From Clostridia bacterium (GTDB lineage Bacteria > Bacillota > Clostridia > RGIG6154), in NCBI GenBank assembly GCA_017410375.1, contig JAFQQW010000050.1:48246-112245 (forward strand): a stretch of 64,000 nt of DNA, given 5' to 3'. Below, piece by piece: positions 63,860 through 64,000 of this stretch. Each line of letters starts with the position of its first letter. Within the stretch, counting starts at the first letter, position 1. Made by a program: the position numbers and the translations under genes. The notes below the pieces were generated by a model. The model saw only the letters and a program-made list of their open reading frames with translations. It did no database searches and had not been told where the DNA came from.

Positions 63860-64000
63860 TGAACTTGTAAAGTAAAAGTAGACACTAAAAACCACGAATT
63901 ACACAAACCCTTGTTCAATTCTATATTGAACAGGGGTTTTATAATTTAATTTGTATGATAATCTTTCGTTATTAAAGTAATGAACATAGCTTTCAATAAA
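63860..64000 (-). mobile_element. IS3-family insertion sequence, 3' end (cut by window edge)
   Basis: The sequence starting TGAACTTGTAAAGTAAAAGT at 63860, 24 bases past the preceding gene's stop, looks like a terminal inverted repeat beginning TG. The transposase C-terminus reads inward on the minus strand from the window edge. The other end lies outside. Confidence 0.65.
63899..64000 (-). CDS. IS3-family transposase, C-terminal 33 residues (partial)
   Basis: The minus-strand frame enters at the window end and reads FIESYVHYFNNERLSYKL, then TPVQYRIEQG and a stop at 63899-63901. The pattern Y-x-x-x-R-x-x-x-x-L-x-x-x-TP-x-x-YR is the end of the DDE integrase domain of IS3/IS150 OrfB proteins. 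The rest of the gene is beyond the window. Confidence 0.8.
   Translation of the reverse strand, partial: FIESYVHYFNNERLSYKLNYKTPVQYRIEQGFV

Noticed and set aside
1..64000. CRISPR arrays, rRNA or tRNA genes, phage structural genes
   Set aside because: No regularly spaced repeats, no rRNA/tRNA-like stretches and no phage-type proteins were seen.

Overview
Organism. AT-rich DNA with AGGAGG-type ribosome binding sites, GTG/TTG starts, S-layer-homology (SLH) surface proteins and a glycyl-radical enzyme points to an anaerobic Clostridia (Bacillota), probably an uncultured gut or herbivore-associated polysaccharide degrader. This assignment is inference; no rRNA or other marker gene is present.

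Layout. The window is almost entirely a catabolic island of small modules, most with their own regulator. (1) 1-7.4 kb: a LacI repressor, a well-formed operator/promoter, a two-domain phosphomannose-isomerase-like protein, a six-hairpin glycosidase and a DUF4838 protein. (2) 8-12.1 kb: a minus-strand operon of GH5, EamA transporter and beta-helix protein, with a divergent AraC regulator. (3) 12.4-19.5 kb: an unknown protein, then an AraC-controlled glycyl-radical operon (SDR, glycyl-radical enzyme, beta-propeller, activase) bracketed by a 44-bp inverted repeat. (4) 19.5-26 kb: an SLH-anchored GH16, a five-bladed-propeller hydrolase, and a half-length AraC protein translationally coupled to a PnuC-like transporter. 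(5) 26-30 kb: operon of GNAT, six-hairpin glycosidase and AraC. (6) 30-41 kb: amino-sugar genes (NagZ-like GH3, GH89, acyltransferase, GH42-like), then murQ and an unusual HTH-sugar kinase fusion. (7) 41-46.6 kb: AraC, GH5-like, manA and a second NagZ-like GH3. (8) 46.8-61.2 kb: a secreted/cell-surface regulon around a PocR-AraC regulator. (9) 61.3-63.8 kb: AraC plus a GH101/GH129-like protein. The window ends inside an IS3-family element.

How the genes work together. Secreted and SLH proteins (GH16, deacetylase, GH28-like, LVIVD propeller) would attack and bind polysaccharide at the surface. Many hydrolases without signal peptides would finish oligosaccharides in the cytoplasm. Two isomerases feed mannose-6-P to glycolysis, and MurQ plus the kinase handle MurNAc/GlcNAc. 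No recognisable sugar importer (ABC, PTS or other) is encoded here, so uptake must be supplied elsewhere.

Main discoveries. The three promoters of region 8 share the same architecture to the base: two GAC(A/G) half-sites exactly 21 bp apart and exactly 55 bp from the -10. Two of the three target genes share a repeated ~175-residue domain that I do not recognise. An interspersed intergenic repeat family with attached hairpins occurs at least six times. A similar hairpin truncates what looks like an acetyltransferase gene.
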